From: JACVRW01 sp963821275
Lineage (GTDB): Bacteria; Actinomycetota; Thermoleophilia; Solirubrobacterales; Thermoleophilaceae
NCBI GenBank assembly: GCA_963821275.1
Contig: CAWGDF010000009.1
Location: 124,001-188,000 of the forward strand
Direction of reading: 5' to 3'
DNA length: 64,000 nucleotides
Shown here in pieces: positions 62,780 to 64,000 of this stretch. Position 1 is the stretch's first letter; every line of letters begins with the position of its first letter. Made by a program: the position numbers and the translations under genes. A model generated the notes under the pieces. The model was not told where the DNA came from, made no database searches, and saw only the letters and a list, made by a program, of their open reading frames with translations.

Positions 62780-63784
62780 TTAGCGCTGGGGCGTGGCCTC
62801 GCTGGTGGGGAGCTTGGGCACCACCCGCTCTTCGGCCGCGGTAGCCGCGCGGTTGATCAGGCGCTCGGAGAAGCCGAAGATGAACGACACGGCCAAGGCG
62901 ACCGTGGCAGCGGAGCCTGTCAGCCCGTCGCTGTTGGAGAAGATGCCCTCGAAGGTGGTGGTGTCGAGCACGCCGAAGTCGGGACTGGCCAGCGCCTCGG
63001 TGAGCACCACACCCAGCCAGCCGGCCAAGCCGCCGGCGATAGGGGCGAGGATCAGCGTCGACCACGAGGCGCCGTAGTCGTTGGCGCGCGGCCGGCGCGA
63101 GAGGATCCGCGTCAGCCGGCTCATCAGGCCGCCCACGGCGCCGACCAGGAAGAAGACGTGCCCCTGGTCCACCGCGGCGCCGAGGGCGATGATCGCCACG
63201 GCCCCGATGAGGGCCAGCCAGAGAGTCTTGCGGTATACCTCGGCCGCCTCCTCGTAGGCGGTGTCACGGCTGTCGAAGACCACCGCCAGCACCTCCCTGA
63301 GCGTGGCCCGCGCCTCTTCCTCGGCGCCCGCACGCGGAGGCACGGCGGCGAGGCGCCGGGCCCGCGCCCCGCGGACCGCCGGGCGGGCGGCCGGCGCCGG
63401 GTTCGCCTGCAGCGCCCGGGCCGCGTCACGCGCGGCCGCCCGCAGATCCTGGTTCCCTTCCGGCGGGAGGTCGGCGGCCCGGGCGCGGAGCTGGACGCGC
63501 AGGTCGGCGACCCCGAGGCTCTCCACCGCATCGACCTCCTGGGCGTGGAGGAAGCGCCAGCCCGCCAGGATGTCGGTCTGCCGGGGAACCCGCTTCTGAA
63601 GGTAGGGCCGTGGCGGGAGCCCGCCGGCCCGTTTCGGATGCTGCTCGACGAAGGACGCCCACTGCTCGCGCAGCAGCGCCTGGGTCGGGCGCACGATCAC
63701 GAACACGTGCAGCAGCGCGAGCACGGCCGCGTACACGGCCGGGAAGACGTAGGGGATGTACTCCGCGAGGGCCCCGTCGAGCAT
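62780..63784 (-). CDS. Membrane protein of unknown function
   Basis: A 334-residue protein. One N-terminal helix (YVFPAVYAAVLALLHVFVIV) is followed by a charged cytoplasmic region with WRFLHAQEVDAVESLGVADL and Arg/Ala-rich stretches. Three C-terminal helices follow: TLWLALIGAVAIIALGAAVD, VFFLVGAVGGLMSRLTRILS and ILAPIAGGLAGWLGVVLTEA. An amphipathic end has FGFSERLINRAATAAEERVV. ATG at 63784; an upstream ATG adds 22 residues. No family recognised. Confidence 0.7.
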   Translation of the reverse strand: MLDGALAEYIPYVFPAVYAAVLALLHVFVIVRPTQALLREQWASFVEQHPKRAGGLPPRPYLQKRVPRQTDILAGWRFLHAQEVDAVESLGVADLRVQLRARAADLPPEGNQDLRAAARDAARALQANPAPAARPAVRGARARRLAAVPPRAGAEEEARATLREVLAVVFDSRDTAYEEAAEVYRKTLWLALIGAVAIIALGAAVDQGHVFFLVGAVGGLMSRLTRILSRRPRANDYGASWSTLILAPIAGGLAGWLGVVLTEALASPDFGVLDTTTFEGIFSNSDGLTGSAATVALAVSFIFGFSERLINRAATAAEERVVPKLPTSEATPQR

Positions 63785-63882
63785 GGGCAGGCGTTCCAGT
63801 GTCGTCGCGCCTGCCGCGCTGGTAAAGCCTGGCCTTCTCGCTGGTCGCAAACTTGCAGCGAGCCGACCGGCACAATGGCGCC

Positions 63883-64000
63883 ATGAGCACTGCGCGCAAG
63901 GCCGCCCAGCCCGCCTTCCTGTTCGACCTGGACGGGACGCTGATCGACAGCGTCTACCAGCACGTGGTCGCCTGGCGCGAGGCGCTCGAGCAGGTGGGCG
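63883..64000 (+). CDS. HAD-superfamily hydrolase, N-terminal part
   Basis: The window ends inside this gene. The first 39 residues, with AFLFDLDGTLIDSVYQHVVA, contain the HAD motif I (DxDGT) of phosphoglycolate phosphatase-like enzymes. ATG start, divergent from the membrane gene. The rest lies outside the window, so the substrate cannot be judged. Confidence 0.85.
   Translation, partial: MSTARKAAQPAFLFDLDGTLIDSVYQHVVAWREALEQVG

Overview
The window is very GC-rich (about 70 percent by eye), with strong G/C preference at codon third positions, many GTG starts and tightly packed genes. The gene content points to an actinobacterium, most plausibly Thermoleophilia (Solirubrobacterales or Gaiellales relatives). 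Supporting signs are the guaB3-like/guaA pair, secreted beta-propeller proteins with Arg-rich C-terminal tails, an A2-type caa3 oxidase, an ECF42-type sigma factor and many tiny one-helix membrane proteins. This placement is inference; no rRNA gene is present. I saw no tRNA, CRISPR array, insertion sequence or prophage.

Layout. 1-2.5 kb: end of a GuaB3-type protein, then GMP synthase. 2.5-13 kb: accessory genes, namely an HXXEE membrane protein, methyltransferases, a FUSC-type membrane protein, a serine hydrolase, a DMT transporter, a GFA protein and a coupled RraA/aminotransferase pair. 12.3-14.5 kb: RibD/DHFR-like protein, DGPF (YCII) protein and ECF42-type sigma factor. 14.6-20.7 kb: two giant secreted propeller proteins. 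20.7-25.2 kb (mostly minus strand): methyltransferase, HD-GYP/LuxR regulator, cupin and an M23 peptidase behind a c-di-AMP (ydaO-yuaA) riboswitch. 25.5-37 kb: one long plus-strand operon, rplM-rpsI-glmM-glmS-acpS-nnr-CBS-alr-cca-corA-HIT-enoyl-CoA hydratase, joining ribosomal proteins to cell-wall precursor supply. 37-42 kb: csp, infA, STAS protein, glycosyltransferase and a lipoprotein dihaem cytochrome c. 45-50.4 kb (minus): the caa3 oxidase operon ctaC-ctaD-[tandem Usp-like protein]-ctaE-[35-aa membrane protein]-inositol monophosphatase. 50.5-64 kb: AraC regulator, CBS protein, mepA-like/galK operon, protealysin-type M4 protease with its emfourin inhibitor, DUF4394 and DUF2252 proteins, UBP zinc finger plus YceI, VOC dioxygenase, and the start of a HAD hydrolase.

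Two cross-cutting patterns matter for any reader. First, many genes, several of them essential (rpsI, glmS, alr, ctaC), are broken by single-base insertions or deletions, mostly in G/C runs. This looks like uncorrected sequencing or consensus error rather than decay, and affected products should be read as spliced frames. Second, several genes have no ATG, GTG or TTG at the position the protein family demands but do have CTG there, three times as a CTGA overlap with the upstream stop and once behind a perfect Shine-Dalgarno. CTG initiation therefore appears to be used in this genome.

I found no self-contained novel defence or mobile system. The most interesting undescribed pieces are the Usp-like protein and micro-protein embedded in the caa3 operon, the CTG-start set, a dispersed 49-bp palindrome, the very long acidic extension on ribosomal protein S9 and the two overlapping giant propeller genes.
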